NCBI RefSeq assembly: GCF_028583425.1
Contig: NC_072801.1
Span: 61,581,766-61,645,765, forward strand
Reading direction: 5' to 3'
DNA length: 64,000 bases
From: Eublepharis macularius
Taxonomy: Eukaryota; Chordata; Lepidosauria; Squamata; Eublepharidae
The notes beneath the pieces are model-generated. The model was not told the DNA's origin. It saw nothing but the letters and a program-made list of their open reading frames with translations, and searched no databases. Every line of letters starts with the position of its first letter. The first letter of the stretch is position 1. The translations under genes and the position numbers were made by a program. Positions 11,501 through 20,854 of the stretch are shown piece by piece.

Positions 11501-12343
11501 CGAGTAGAACCGGGACCCAGCGGCAATGGCCGTTAGGATCTCATTGTACTTGGCCACAACCGGGGCAACTGGAGGGGTGGTGGCATTCAGGGCACGGAAG
11601 TCGACCGTCATTCTCCAGGTCACTCCATCTGCTTTTAGAACTGGCCACAATGGGGCGTTGCAGATGGACTGCATCGGGAGTATGACGTCCCACTCAAGGA
11701 GTCCTTCTATAGTTTTGGCTATCCCTGCCTCAGCTTCCGCTGGGTACTTGTACTGTCGTTGGGGAGGGGGGTCCTTTCCTTCAATCAGGACGCAGGCGCC
11801 CTTCACTATCCCACACTCGGCCTTGTCTGTCACCCACACTTCGGGAAAGTCCTGAACCCAGGGGTCTCCTGTGATGGGGGCGAGAGGGAGGGGGGCCTTA
11901 AGGGCTGCGCACCGATGGATTGCATTGACGAAGTCTGGGCCTCCTGGGATGCGCCACAGGAGCCCATTTGCTAGGTCAATGGTCAGTCCCTCGGCACGGA
12001 AAAATGGCATGCCCAAAAGTCCATCATCTTCTCCCCGGTTTGCGCATGCCGAAATCCGGGTGGCCAGGTTCCCAACGGAGAGGGGGATATCCTGCCAGAC
12101 CTGGGATTCCTGCATGCCGCCTCCAAAACCGGCGAGCTGCATGGTTGTGGGGGTCTGGGTGCCCTTCGTAACTAAGGTGGGCCGGAGTATATTAAGTGAA
12201 GCTCCGGTATCGATGAGGAGGGTGGCAGGCTTCTTCTTTTCCCCGGGAGTCCCGATCCCTGCCTTTACTGTCGGTCTCCCCCATGTGTCCGGCTTTAGTT
12301 TGGCAACTATGCCCACGGAAGGAGACTGGGACTCGGGGCAACC
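8504..12343 (-). CDS. pol: Retroviral Pol: protease, reverse transcriptase, RNase H, integrase
   Basis: The frame is open directly after the gag amber codon and contains about 1280 codons. Domain order is classical. Protease comes first, with a DTGAS active site about 45 residues in. Reverse transcriptase follows, with a YVDD catalytic box about 350 residues in, then RNase H with its acidic residues around DGSS and YTDSD. Integrase has an HHCC zinc site (HEQGH and CLSC), a D,D,E core (IDFIGP, DSDLG, GAIERTNR) and a C-terminal GPV..YQV segment resembling the GPY/F module. No separate start is needed because Pol would be made by read-through from gag. The YVDD box and GPY/F-like module fit the gamma/epsilon-like group. 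The frame looks whole. Confidence 0.95.
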   Translation of the reverse strand, partial: GCPESQSPSVGIVAKLKPDTWGRPTVKAGIGTPGEKKKPATLLIDTGASLNILRPTLVTKGTQTPTTMQLAGFGGGMQESQVWQDIPLSVGNLATRISACANRGEDDGLLGMPFFRAEGLTIDLANGLLWRIPGGPDFVNAIHRCAALKAPLPLAPITGDPWVQDFPEVWVTDKAECGIVKGACVLIEGKDPPPQRQYKYPAEAEAGIAKTIEGLLEWDVILPMQSICNAPLWPVLKADGVTWRMTVDFRALNATTPPVAPVVAKYNEILTAIAAGSRFYSVIDLANAFHSIRLHESCWYKFAFTFRGQQYAFKRTPQGFHSSPSICHAHVVQMWERLQPSSRPHVLSYVDDILVHAPTEELARQITREVLELLRETGFKASREKAQLVQTSVKYLGLTLGPEGRTPDAQRMEVISKLPAPTDVPSLRALLGTFNFSRDFIESFADKARPLYALLKKNTPWEWGPEQQTALAELKRSLAAAPALAHPDVTQPFFIQLAVSDKSIGATLTQQQAGTARVVAYASRNLTAVETKFSPCEKTCLALVWSLTHWEFIIGGSRTIVQTTHTPLKYILSGKIQDGQVSNARIAQWTLALVNRGVEFKKETTEPLAPYGLLVTGTEHECPLDPPPQVAWPVTWGVPLEEARQNGFTCWFCDGSSFHVGGSPRTGYGAVRVSDAHTLKGPARPHSSQAAEVQALLAVLEFEPPESPLAIYTDSDWTAKAATVWLPVWQNQGWRASDGKPVAHLQLWQQVAALLQSRSGPTQVTHVKGHQKTNSETAYWNDQADLAAKAAATENAPLLEPATDCPLHPVTTRAQARSQAQGTTGTLDLAQLQLSDPEITDLLTAGRDQTGRLMIREEEGIVWAVDAAGERHWVVPLEVRADLIQFVHEQGHRGKDLTLERVKEVGWWPGMRTEVAQWVDNCLSCAMVNADPTGPRAPLQHQRINGPWARIQIDFIGPLPPTPRGNRYCLTVIDPFSKWVEAFPCKRNNAATTAKLLFNNVFSRWGIVRVMDSDLGSHFIGEVTQELCKALGIQQRFHIAGHPQASGAIERTNRTLKEALRKMVRSSGRDWDEKLPIILMAIRGTTAVHGLTPHMVMTGRRMQLPEAFWLDTQLPSDMQPVVINDAWVQDLLSSIHAVHMQVAQKLGTAQKDMDRKLGWVRNPRQWEEGQLVLYRKFSQKAHSLAAKWQGPVPITKRVSPAVYQVAIQRKTGGTWLKYFHASQLKEWKGKPLQSAPPVYDPGGAATSPAPLCPVIRQISLHPGPEIPCVPLDQTFLALV

Positions 12344-14428
12344 CTATTCTGATCCTGCACACTGGTCGGTGGAAGCGGCGCTTCCTCTAAAGGGGTTGTT
12401 GGGGCTCGGGCGTTCCCGGACTGCAGCTATCGGGGGACTCGAGAAGGGAGGGTCTGGCGGTAAAGGGGGCGCTGACGGAGGTACTGGGGGCTGCTGCTGG
12501 TCTTCCCACTCCATGATCGCTTTCATTAGAACGGACGTGGGCTTTCCATCGAATAGCTCCATGTTCGCTCCAATGTTTTTGAGGCGCATCCACAGTTCCC
12601 AACGGAGGGAGTCCCTGGACTGGGGCGTGCTGCCGCGGTCCCGGTAGCCCTCGTGGTCGCCCTGCGATGCTCCCCAAGCGTTAGACTGATCTGGAGGCGG
12701 GTAGACCTGATGATTGTACGGGTGTGATGCTCGCGAGTGAGAAGGGGCTAGGGGCGCCTCCTGTAATCGGGGCTCGTGGGGTCCCTGCTGGGAGGAGGAA
12801 CTGTAACTCGGGGTGGGCGCAAAGGAAACTCCCGGGCGGTAGTCCCTTGGCCCTCTTCCCCGGTTAAAGCTACTGCTCCTTCCCCTCAGGATCCCTCCCC
12901 TTGCCTCCGGGTACGGGCTGCGTCCCTGTGGTCGGTACTGAGAGTGGGGGCCATGGTTGGCATAGGTGACTGCACTTATCGGCTCGCTCTCCTTTCTACG
13001 AGAGGCCGGGGACTTCACATGGCGGATGGCGCCGGTCTCTCGCAACAGGCCAGCAATGCTCCTGATGCGGGATTCCAGCTCTCCCCATGTAATGCTCCCG
13101 GGCTCGACTCCTGCTAGGGCTAGGCGAGTGGTGCTGTTGAGTCCATCTATGACTGCCCTCCTGAATTCTAAGTCGTCGAAGTCCGGCATGTCGCTCAAAT
13201 CTAAATCTACCTCGTCTGCTAGTTCGGCTAGGAGCTGCTTTCTGGCTAAATATGCCTCTGGATCCTCTCCGGGTTTTTGAGACTCTGCAATGTATAAGGC
13301 CTTCAAGCTCTTGGTAGGCCAGAGGAAGGCGCACAATTCCTTCATGGCACCATACTGACTGCGAGTGGCTAGTCTCCGGTTAGAAATATATGCGTTGAGA
13401 GAGGTGACTATTTCGGGGCTGGCACAATGGCGAGCCAGCTGAGCTACATCGGAGCCACTGGCGGAGGGTTGGGACATGGTCACGTGAGCAAACCATTGTA
13501 TAGCTGAGTCTCGGTTCAGGGGTCCCATTCGATCCGCTATGGCTTGGAGCTCATCGGGCCTCCAATTGCGGGTCTCTTTAACTATTCGGTCTGTCTTCCT
13601 GCCATCCTCGTCTGTGGAGACAATTTCTTTGGTAGCTATCGGATGGAGGGGCTGTGGGGCGTCCGCAGGCTGGGGCGAAGGGGGTGACCAGCTATCGGTA
13701 CTACCTTCGGGGAGGGCCAAGAGGGCTGCGGGATGCACGGCTGAGATTACGGCCTGCTGCATTCCCAGGTGCTGCTTTAGGGCCTCTAGCTCCCTCTTAC
13801 AAGCGGAGTGGTCCGCGGAGGTTACCTTGGAGTGATTGTGCTCTGCCATGAACTGGGCGGCATGGGTTAGCTTAGCGATTCTTTCCTGTCCCTCGATTAC
13901 TGCATGCTCAGCCATATCGGCACGAGCGGAGGCCGCTTCAGCCTTGTGCTGGGCGTCCTGAAGGGCAGTGGTTAATCCTTGTTTTTCCAATATGAAATTG
14001 ACGCGTTCAGCGCGCCACTCAACTGCTTTCTCCTCATGGTCTCTTTCCTGTTCGGCTAGTTTGGCCCTGAGACTCTGGATTTCTAGATGCAGGGCGTCCT
14101 GTTCTCGCTTTGCTTTTTCCTCTAGCTCCTTCCTTTCTTTGTCTTGGGCTAATCTGAGCCTCTCTATCTCCTGCTCACTATCTTCCTGCGCTATATGTAA
14201 TTTATTTATCAGGGACACGCTGTCCTGTAAGGCAGTGAAAAGTGCCCAAGCTCCGTATCTGTCCTTCTTGCTCGACTTGGGTTTCTCTTTCTCACAAAAA
14301 TCTTGGAAGGCACTTCTGACTATCTGGAGCGGGTCAGGTCCCTTGAAGGAACCGGCTTCCCAAGGGCAATCTCCATTCTTCACTAGCCACTTCTCCAGGC
14401 GGGGCACGGTGGGGTTTGCCCGGTACAT
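12344..14428 (-). CDS. gag: Retroviral Gag polyprotein (endogenous retrovirus)
   Basis: An open frame of 694 codons starting at an ATG. Residues about 78-190 form a long charged coiled coil rich in Glu, Lys, Arg, Ala and Leu. Residues about 285-500 have the helical composition expected of capsid. About 505-600 is a Gly/Arg/Ser-rich stretch (RGRSSS, NRGRG). The C-terminal tail is proline-rich and includes PSAP, a known late-domain motif for ESCRT recruitment. I see no CCHC zinc knuckle; spumavirus Gag also uses Gly/Arg boxes instead. The frame ends at an amber codon (plus 12344-12346), and pol continues in the same frame. That is the read-through arrangement known from gamma- and epsilonretroviruses. 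The assignment rests on position and composition, as sequence similarity is low by eye. Confidence 0.85.
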   Translation of the reverse strand: MYRANPTVPRLEKWLVKNGDCPWEAGSFKGPDPLQIVRSAFQDFCEKEKPKSSKKDRYGAWALFTALQDSVSLINKLHIAQEDSEQEIERLRLAQDKERKELEEKAKREQDALHLEIQSLRAKLAEQERDHEEKAVEWRAERVNFILEKQGLTTALQDAQHKAEAASARADMAEHAVIEGQERIAKLTHAAQFMAEHNHSKVTSADHSACKRELEALKQHLGMQQAVISAVHPAALLALPEGSTDSWSPPSPQPADAPQPLHPIATKEIVSTDEDGRKTDRIVKETRNWRPDELQAIADRMGPLNRDSAIQWFAHVTMSQPSASGSDVAQLARHCASPEIVTSLNAYISNRRLATRSQYGAMKELCAFLWPTKSLKALYIAESQKPGEDPEAYLARKQLLAELADEVDLDLSDMPDFDDLEFRRAVIDGLNSTTRLALAGVEPGSITWGELESRIRSIAGLLRETGAIRHVKSPASRRKESEPISAVTYANHGPHSQYRPQGRSPYPEARGGILRGRSSSFNRGRGPRDYRPGVSFAPTPSYSSSSQQGPHEPRLQEAPLAPSHSRASHPYNHQVYPPPDQSNAWGASQGDHEGYRDRGSTPQSRDSLRWELWMRLKNIGANMELFDGKPTSVLMKAIMEWEDQQQPPVPPSAPPLPPDPPFSSPPIAAVRERPSPNNPFRGSAASTDQCAGSE

Positions 14429-15915
14429 TTTTACTTTCGTTTAAGGCTGACCTCGGGGGAGGTTAAAGAGTGGATCAGCGACAACAGGGGTGGGGTGATT
14501 AAAGCTGCTCAAGGGTTTTAACAACTTCTTCCTCTCTATGTCCCTTTTGGGAGGTTTATCCTTCCCTTAGGTCCTCAAGGGTTTTTACCAGGGGGTTTTA
14601 AGGTTCTACTTTTAGGTTCACAAGGGGATTTTTAAGGGTTCTACACTCGGCTCTTCTCCACCGGGGGAGAAGGAAAATTCCTATTCCCGTCTCAAGCTTG
14701 CTTACAAGCCACGGGACCAGGAAAAGTTTACTGGCTCAGAGGGTGCTCTCAAGCTCTCTAAGCCCAAGAACCAAAAACGCTCAGTGCTTCCAAGCCTCTG
14801 CTCAGAAGCCAAAGCTCAGGGGTCTCCCAAGCCTCTGCTCGGAAAACCAAAGCTCAGGGGTCTCCCAAGCCTATGCGCTCAGAAAACCAAAAAGTGTTCC
14901 CAAGCCTCTGCTCGGAAACTGCAACTAAGGGGTCTCCTAAGCCTATGCTCAGGCAACCAGAAATGCTCCCAAGCCTCTGCTCAGGAACTGAAATGCTTCC
15001 AAGCCTCTGCTCGGAAGCTACAATGCTCTCAAGCTCTCTGCCCAAGAACTGTACTCAAAAAGTCCCCAGGCCTCGTGCTCAGAGACAAACGATTAAACTG
15101 TCTCCAAGCCTTGACCAAAAGACTAAATGCGCTCAAGGACTGCCTCTGCAAGTCCCCAAGCAAAAGTGCCCAGGAGTAAATTTACTGTACTCCCAAGCGG
15201 AAAAAGCGCTCGAGAGTTCTAACAACTCCCAAGCAGAAGTGTGCCCAAGAGTCCCACTGACTCCCAAGCGAGGTGCGCTCACGAGTCTGACTTAAAACTC
15301 GCAAGCGGAAAGGCGCCCAAGAGTCTACCTTAAAACTCTTAAGCACGGTGCGGCCGGCTGCCGCGGGGCTTCAGGAACCTGGCTTTAGATTCCCAAAGCT
15401 AAACTGACTGAACAAATGGACTATCGATCCCTTCACGTTTCCTCCGGAGCGGGGATTGAAGCCTAAGTGCTGGCAGGAACGGGGTTTGGACGGACTTAGG
15501 AGAGACGGGGGAGGGCGGAAAAGAGTTTTATATGTGCTGCTTCAGGAAGTATATATGCGTATATATCTAGAGCCTACTTCTGGGATCCCACCCACATAGA
15601 CGCGTTTAGGCGGCCCGGAAGGTGGCCAGGAACTTCACCAGTTCAGAGGTCCTCACCCACAGTACACCGGTTATAACGGCTGGAGGGCCTCGCGGTGCAC
15701 CACAAAAGGCAAGTAGTCCAAAGCTGGCTGAAGGAGGAAATGGGAAAAAGCCAACCCACAAGATAGAAATGCTCGCTAGAGCCACACACACTCACACTTT
15801 TAATTCCCTAAGCTAAATTGCGCTCTTTACACTGAGGTCTGGAAAATTTTCCTCTAAGTCAGTTCGCCGAAGACACGCGTGTCGACTCACGTGTATTCAC
15901 ACGAACTGGGTTATG
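14429..15915 (-). repeat. Retroviral leader with imperfect tandem repeats
   Basis: About 1.5 kb between the candidate primer-binding site and gag, with no long open frame on the sense strand. From about 14690 to 15330 a motif reading CCCAAGCCTCTGCTC on the plus strand recurs roughly every 30-55 bases with variable spacers. The segment would be the untranslated leader carrying packaging signals and probably the major splice donor; neither can be pinpointed. A repeat-built leader of this size is uncommon in retroviruses. Confidence 0.7.
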
Positions 15916-15931
15916 CCCGCATTCTCCACCA
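15916..15931 (-). other. Candidate primer-binding site
   Basis: In the sense direction, six bases after the 5' LTR, the sequence reads TGGTGGAGAATGCGGG, starting with the TGG expected of a complement to a tRNA CCA end. The first nine bases fit the 3' end of tRNA-Ala, but the remainder diverges. Position supports the call; the tRNA identity is tentative. Confidence 0.55.
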
Positions 15932-15937
15932 GTAAAC

Positions 15938-17326
15938 TGTTACCAGAACTGCTCTTTTATTATAATGGGGAATTAGCTATAGCAGTCTGTAACTAAATAT
16001 TAAGCGCGGATCATAACCTATGTTTACGGAGGTCCCGATCCCAGACACTCTAGTGAAAAAGAGGCAGACAACGAATAAGTTCCAAACACGTGTATTGAGT
16101 GTAGCGTAAGCCTAGCTTGCACAATCATACAGAGAACACACAAGACCTAAGAAATACAGGGTATGAAATACAGAGACGTTCGCATTAGCTGGTTCCCAAC
16201 GATGGTAAGGGAAATACTCACAATCCTGGAGCGAAGCAGAGACACGGCAGCGAGGGTGGCCCAATGCCAGCACTGGAACCACAGACGGACAGCAAGGAGG
16301 TCTGGATAGGGAATGGCCGAGGCACCGAGTGGTCTGAGAGACCAGCTTAAATACCCCAAAACGTACCCTGGGGCTGGTGCTGTACTTGGTGGTTCTCACA
16401 GATTAAAACAAAGGGTCTAATGGGTCACTGAATGGCTTGGATGGGCCACTTTGGTAATCAGATTGTGATAAGTGACACCTCAGGAAGAGGGGACAAAAGA
16501 GGGAGGGGGAAATCCAAGTGGGCTGAAAGGATGTTCCAGCGGACAGGGCTTGTCCTGATGTCATCAGCTTTGGAATGCGGAGGTTTCTTTGAGATGCATT
16601 CTCTAAGTGCTTGGGATGGTCAGCACTTAGCTCTTCTCCGGGGCGGCTCCTAAGATATGCAGAGCGGGGCGAGGGGCTCTCGCTGCGGACGTGGTGTGCC
16701 CGCTTCGCCGAAATGGCTTCTCAAAGCAGTCTTCTTCCCAGGGTCTTCTGGCTGCCTGAGAACATGGATGCCGGCTGGGCATAGCTGGGGCTGGTTAGCA
16801 GGTTGCCCGGTAGCGAGGGCAAGCTCGGCGACCGGCTCGCGGGAGGCTCCAGGCGGGAACTGACCAGGGAGCGCCTAGCCAGGCTCGCTGGAGGTTTCCC
16901 CGGCAGGCGCCCGGCTGCTAGCAGCGGCTTGGGCCCATATGAGGCAGACTTCCATGGAGGCAGGGGAAACAACACTTTAAAACACAGTCCAAAGCAGGGA
17001 ACAGGCACGGTCCGTGGCAGATGGCAATGCAGGCACGGGGCACACTTGTAACACAGTCCAAACGCACACTAGGAAGTCCAGATACAGGTCAGGGCAGGGC
17101 TGCCCAGAAAGAGAGTCCTTTGTGCAGTCACCCAAACATGGAGTCAGTAAACTACACAGTCTATTGCAGCAGCAAGATAATTGACACGCAGGCAGGAAAC
17201 TGACACGTGTATCAGAACACACACGTGCAAAGCAATCTTTGGTGTAGCAGTGAAACAGCAATGCAGGAAACTTTAACACAGTTCATGGCAGGCCTTAAAG
17301 CAGGGGAGGGGGCCTACTTGGCAACA
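15938..17326 (-). repeat. 5' LTR of the endogenous retrovirus
   Basis: A 1389-bp direct repeat of 1755-3143 at a constant offset of 14183 bp. In the sense (minus) direction it begins TGTTGCC and ends GGTAACA. A TATTTAA box (plus positions 16347-16353) is a candidate promoter, and an AATAAA lies about 20 bases from the LTR 3' end. The small open frames inside are identical between the two LTRs and are not genes. The length is towards the long end for retroviral LTRs. Confidence 0.95.
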
Positions 17327-17584
17327 AGGGGCAAGCATGGAAGCCACCCAGCCCCGTGAGTTGCCTGAGGCACCTTATAAAGAGTTGTACACCAGCCAGC
17401 TAATCAGTGGCCACTGGGTCTTTAAGAGTCAGGAACCCACTAACAAAGCTGGCCCTTTGACAGGCAGCCTTCTGACAATCAGCTGTTGGGAAGCTCCACC
17501 CTGAGGGCAGGGAAGGGGAGTAACAAGACAGAAATTGCTTCCAGTTGGGTACACCCATCTAAGCCTTCTGTGTAGAAGGCAGGG

Positions 17585-17925
17585 TTACCGGGTCCAAGTT
17601 GGGAAATTCCTGGAGATTTGGGGGGGGAGGAGCCTAGAAAGAGAGTTTGGGGAGGAGAGGAGCCTCAGTGGGCTATAATGCCATAGAGTCTACCCTCCAA
17701 AGCAGCCATTTTCTCCAGGGGAACTGATCTCTTTGGCCTGTTTATATGTTATGCATTGAATAGATATTTATGTTTTGATACACTTGCATTTTGAGAGCTT
17801 CTTTACTTTTGTATTGAATTTTGTTACATAGTTCACTGATTTTTTCCGGGAACTGAGTTTGTGGTGCTACAGATTCTATTCCTTGGGACCGCCTCTTTTT
17901 CTGATACCATCTGGAGGCTGGCAAC
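17585..17925 (+). repeat. Interspersed repeat of the TTGCCAAC family, interrupted
   Basis: A diagnostic block (GGGAAATTCCTGGAGATTT, ATAATGCCATAGAGTCTACC, CCAGGGGAACTGATCTCT) matches the copies at 46264, 49359 and 49775. The 3' end (CTGGAGGCTGGCAACC) resumes near 17905. Between about 17737 and 17905 lies unrelated AT-rich DNA, probably a later insertion. The family is very common in lizard DNA; its class is unknown to me. Confidence 0.7.
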
Positions 17926-20039
17926 CTTAGTAGAAGGAGGCCATTGGGCATGTGCCAGGCCTGGCTAAAGCCTTCAAAACGTGTGAAAAGGAAAGCCAAG
18001 AGGGACAGACCATCTCTGGCTCCTAGCTCATAAGGTGGTTGGGTTAGAGGAGAAGAGGTGGACAACGGTAATATCCAACCCCCACCCTTATCTGTCTGAG
18101 GCAAAGGAAAGGCATTTCAGTTAAATTGGGCCCTAATGCATAAGGCCCAGGGCCAGGATGCCTACATTGTACTAACCTAAAGCAGCTCCTTAGATTCTAA
18201 GTTGAGATTTATGATCCATCCATAAGCATCTTCAGCCATGACTGTTCATCACTTGAGGTCTGCAAGCGGAAGTGATGTCTAGTTATTAATGAGATGTCAC
18301 AGATTAAACCGCTGAGAGATCTTTCATATCTCCTGAAACTCAGAGTCCTCCATGTAGTTGCTTTATATATCTAGCTATAAGCCATCAAATACTTAAAAAT
18401 AAGGTAATATCCCTAGATTGGCCTGGAAATAGAAAATCCTTCCTTGGTGTTAGATGGTTAGATGGTTAAGACTAAAAACAAAGTCTTATGCTTGTATATG
18501 AACAATGAGCCCAGCTGAGTAGCTGTTTTCTGGAGTCAGTGGAATTGCTCCATGAGAACTGTGGGTCTAAAATAATCCATTGAAGGATTTTAATGACATC
18601 ATCTCAGATGAGTCACACAGCTTCACTAACATTACTAACTGGTAGAAAATGTGCAGTGCAGATTTATGGCTTGATCATGCATGTATATTACAAATGTCTT
18701 ATGGCTGTATAGTCCAAGTGATTTAATGGTTCACACAGTTGTGACTATAGTGTATTCTTAAGTGTTTGCAGAACTTCAGCCTGGGTATACTTACATAGTA
18801 TTTTAAATATAACTATGAAGTATGGGGAATGTTAAATGGAATACACAAGGGTTTTTTTTTTACTTAGCATGATAGAGAAATAGGAAAGGAAAAATGCTTC
18901 ATATGAGTGTGAATTTTATTGTCTGTCATAATCTGCTAGGGCAAGTCAATTGATTTTTTTTTTTGGTTACTTCATAGTTATCCCTTGCGGGGAGAAAGAG
19001 ACCTTTGGTTCTTGCAGACCTTTCCTGAAGTCAAGGATGTAGTTTTGCTGTGGGAAACAAAAAAGTACTTGAATGTACTTTTACATCTTTCCATTGTGTC
19101 CAATGTATTTGCTTGATGAGCAAAATAACTAGTTGTCCACTGTTGTGGAAATTAGTATAGCAATATGCTAAGGAAGAAGTATAGTAAAAGCATCTTTATG
19201 CTTTCAGCTGCAATGCAGATCAATTTGGACAGGTTAAATGCAAGGATAACTCCCCTCACCCCCCAGCATAAGTAACTTTTGCCAGCTGACAGTCTCCCAG
19301 CTCTCCGAAATACTGCCCCTGTAGTGACAGGAAACTCTCAGAAAAGTGTGGGTAGCAAAGTCACAGTCTGCAGCAGGGGATGAATTCAGTGATATCGTCG
19401 CATTTCTGCTAGTTGATCTTTAGATCCAATCCACTGCATTTAAAGATCTTTTTGCACTACTATTAGAGGGACATGTACAAAATACCAGATGGAGCTTTAA
19501 TTCAAGATATACCTACAGTTAGCAGCTAAGAAAGAGTTCCTTAAAACAGTAAGAGAATGTAATATCCTTATGGTAGCCCTCCCAGACCCAGGCTGTACAA
19601 AACTGGGCTGGCACAAGGTAAAGTAACATTTCTTTGAAGGGGTTTTTCTTTTAGTCCATCTTTCCAAAAAGTTCAGAGCACTTTTCAGCTAATACAATCA
19701 TATTTTTAAAAATGCTGTATCAGGTCTCACCTTTGGAATTTGTCACCAGAAATACTAGTTATAAATTTTTGAAATACTAGTTATAAATCTTCAGCAAAAA
19801 GCTTCTCAAAAGTGTTGTGTGCCTTCCTAAAATCTGGAAGCTTCTTCTGAACTACCTTCCACAAGTCTACAGGAACAATGATGGAAGAAACCCATGAGTG
19901 AGTCTGGGAAGTTTGCCATCCCTAGCACATGCACCACTGGGAGGAACTCTTAAGCTGAGCTGAGTTGGGATGCAGGTGGGTATACATATTTTGTATGTAT
20001 ATAGGTATACAGGAGTGGGATGAGTGACAGTCCTTCAAG

Positions 20040-20290
20040 TATGTAGGTTCCAGGCCATGAAGGGCTTTAAAGTCAAGCACCAGCTGCTTGCATTCAGCCC
20101 AGGTGCAAAGAGGTAGCTTAAATTGCTATTTTAATGTTCACGTTATGTGGGCATAGTGACCGATCCAACAGCAGATGGACTACCTCATTTTGCACCAGCT
20201 GATGTTTCTGAAGTTTTATTTAATGTGTTCACAGAAAGCACATGAATCCAGATTAGTGGTCACAGAAATATGAATTAGCCTAGCCAGGCC
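20040..20290. repeat. Diverged dispersed repeat, probably LINE-related
   Basis: The stretch with GGCCATGAAGGGCTTTAAAG and TTTTGCACCAGCTGATGTTT resembles a repeat widespread in lizards that runs over a LINE open reading frame. The reverse strand around 20040-20120 reads FKALHGLEPTYLKD, comparable with the LINE peptide at 55003-55524. It is heavily decayed. Confidence 0.4.
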
Positions 20291-20854
20291 AGCTGCATGT
20301 AGAGTAGAAGACTACTTCCAGAGAAGATGAACTACTACAACCTGTGTATCCCTCACAGAGGCAGGTTCTAGGTGGATGCCCTAAAATCTTCACCTGAGAA
20401 GCCAAATTCCATGCAAAATTTACAAGTCTCATAGATAAATTTATCAGTTTGTGGGGTGGATGGGTGGGGGCCAGGTATATCCTGATAAGACTTATGAGGG
20501 ATCCACCAATTCTCAATAATTCCATCCATTCATTTGAAATTAAATAAAATAATTCAAGCTACATTTGCAGTTCTCACTTAAAATTATTTTGAGCTGAGCT
20601 GGCCTTAATATGATTAGGGTTGTGTGTGTGCGTATGCATGGGGATGGCAGGGTGAGTGTTCTCTGTGTGTTAGTGGCTGCCCTATTGTACAGCACTGTAT
20701 CATTATAACAGTGACTGTATATATTATCTGTCAGTTGACTGAAAGTGGAACCAGTGTCTTTTGAGTGCTCTGGGGAACACCCTGGGATAGCTCTTATGTC
20801 ACACTCACAATGATTATGATGCAATAAATATCTCTTAGTAGTCTGGATCACATA

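Larger units (their letters stand above)
1755..17326 (-). mobile_element. Endogenous retrovirus, complete-looking, minus strand
   Basis: The element reads from 17326 down to 1755: 5' LTR, candidate primer-binding site, repeat-rich leader, gag, pol, an unassigned interval, env, a second repeat-rich interval, polypurine tract, 3' LTR. Both LTRs start TGTT and end AACA in the plus-strand reading. The element is flanked by a 4-bp target duplication AGGG (1751-1754 and 17327-17330), the size usual for gammaretroviruses. Total length is 15.6 kb, large for a retrovirus. gag, pol and env are all long open frames and I see no clear break, so it looks whole. The LTRs match in every stretch I compared, so insertion was very recent. 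In-frame gag-pol separated by an amber codon suggests the gamma/epsilon side of the family. The zinc-finger-less Gly/Arg-rich Gag recalls spumaviruses. Exact genus is uncertain. Confidence 0.95.
17331..20849. other. Repeat-rich intergenic DNA without a gene
   Basis: No open frame here looks like a gene. Two interspersed repeats are listed separately; the remainder is AT-rich sequence in which I see no structure. Confidence 0.6.
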
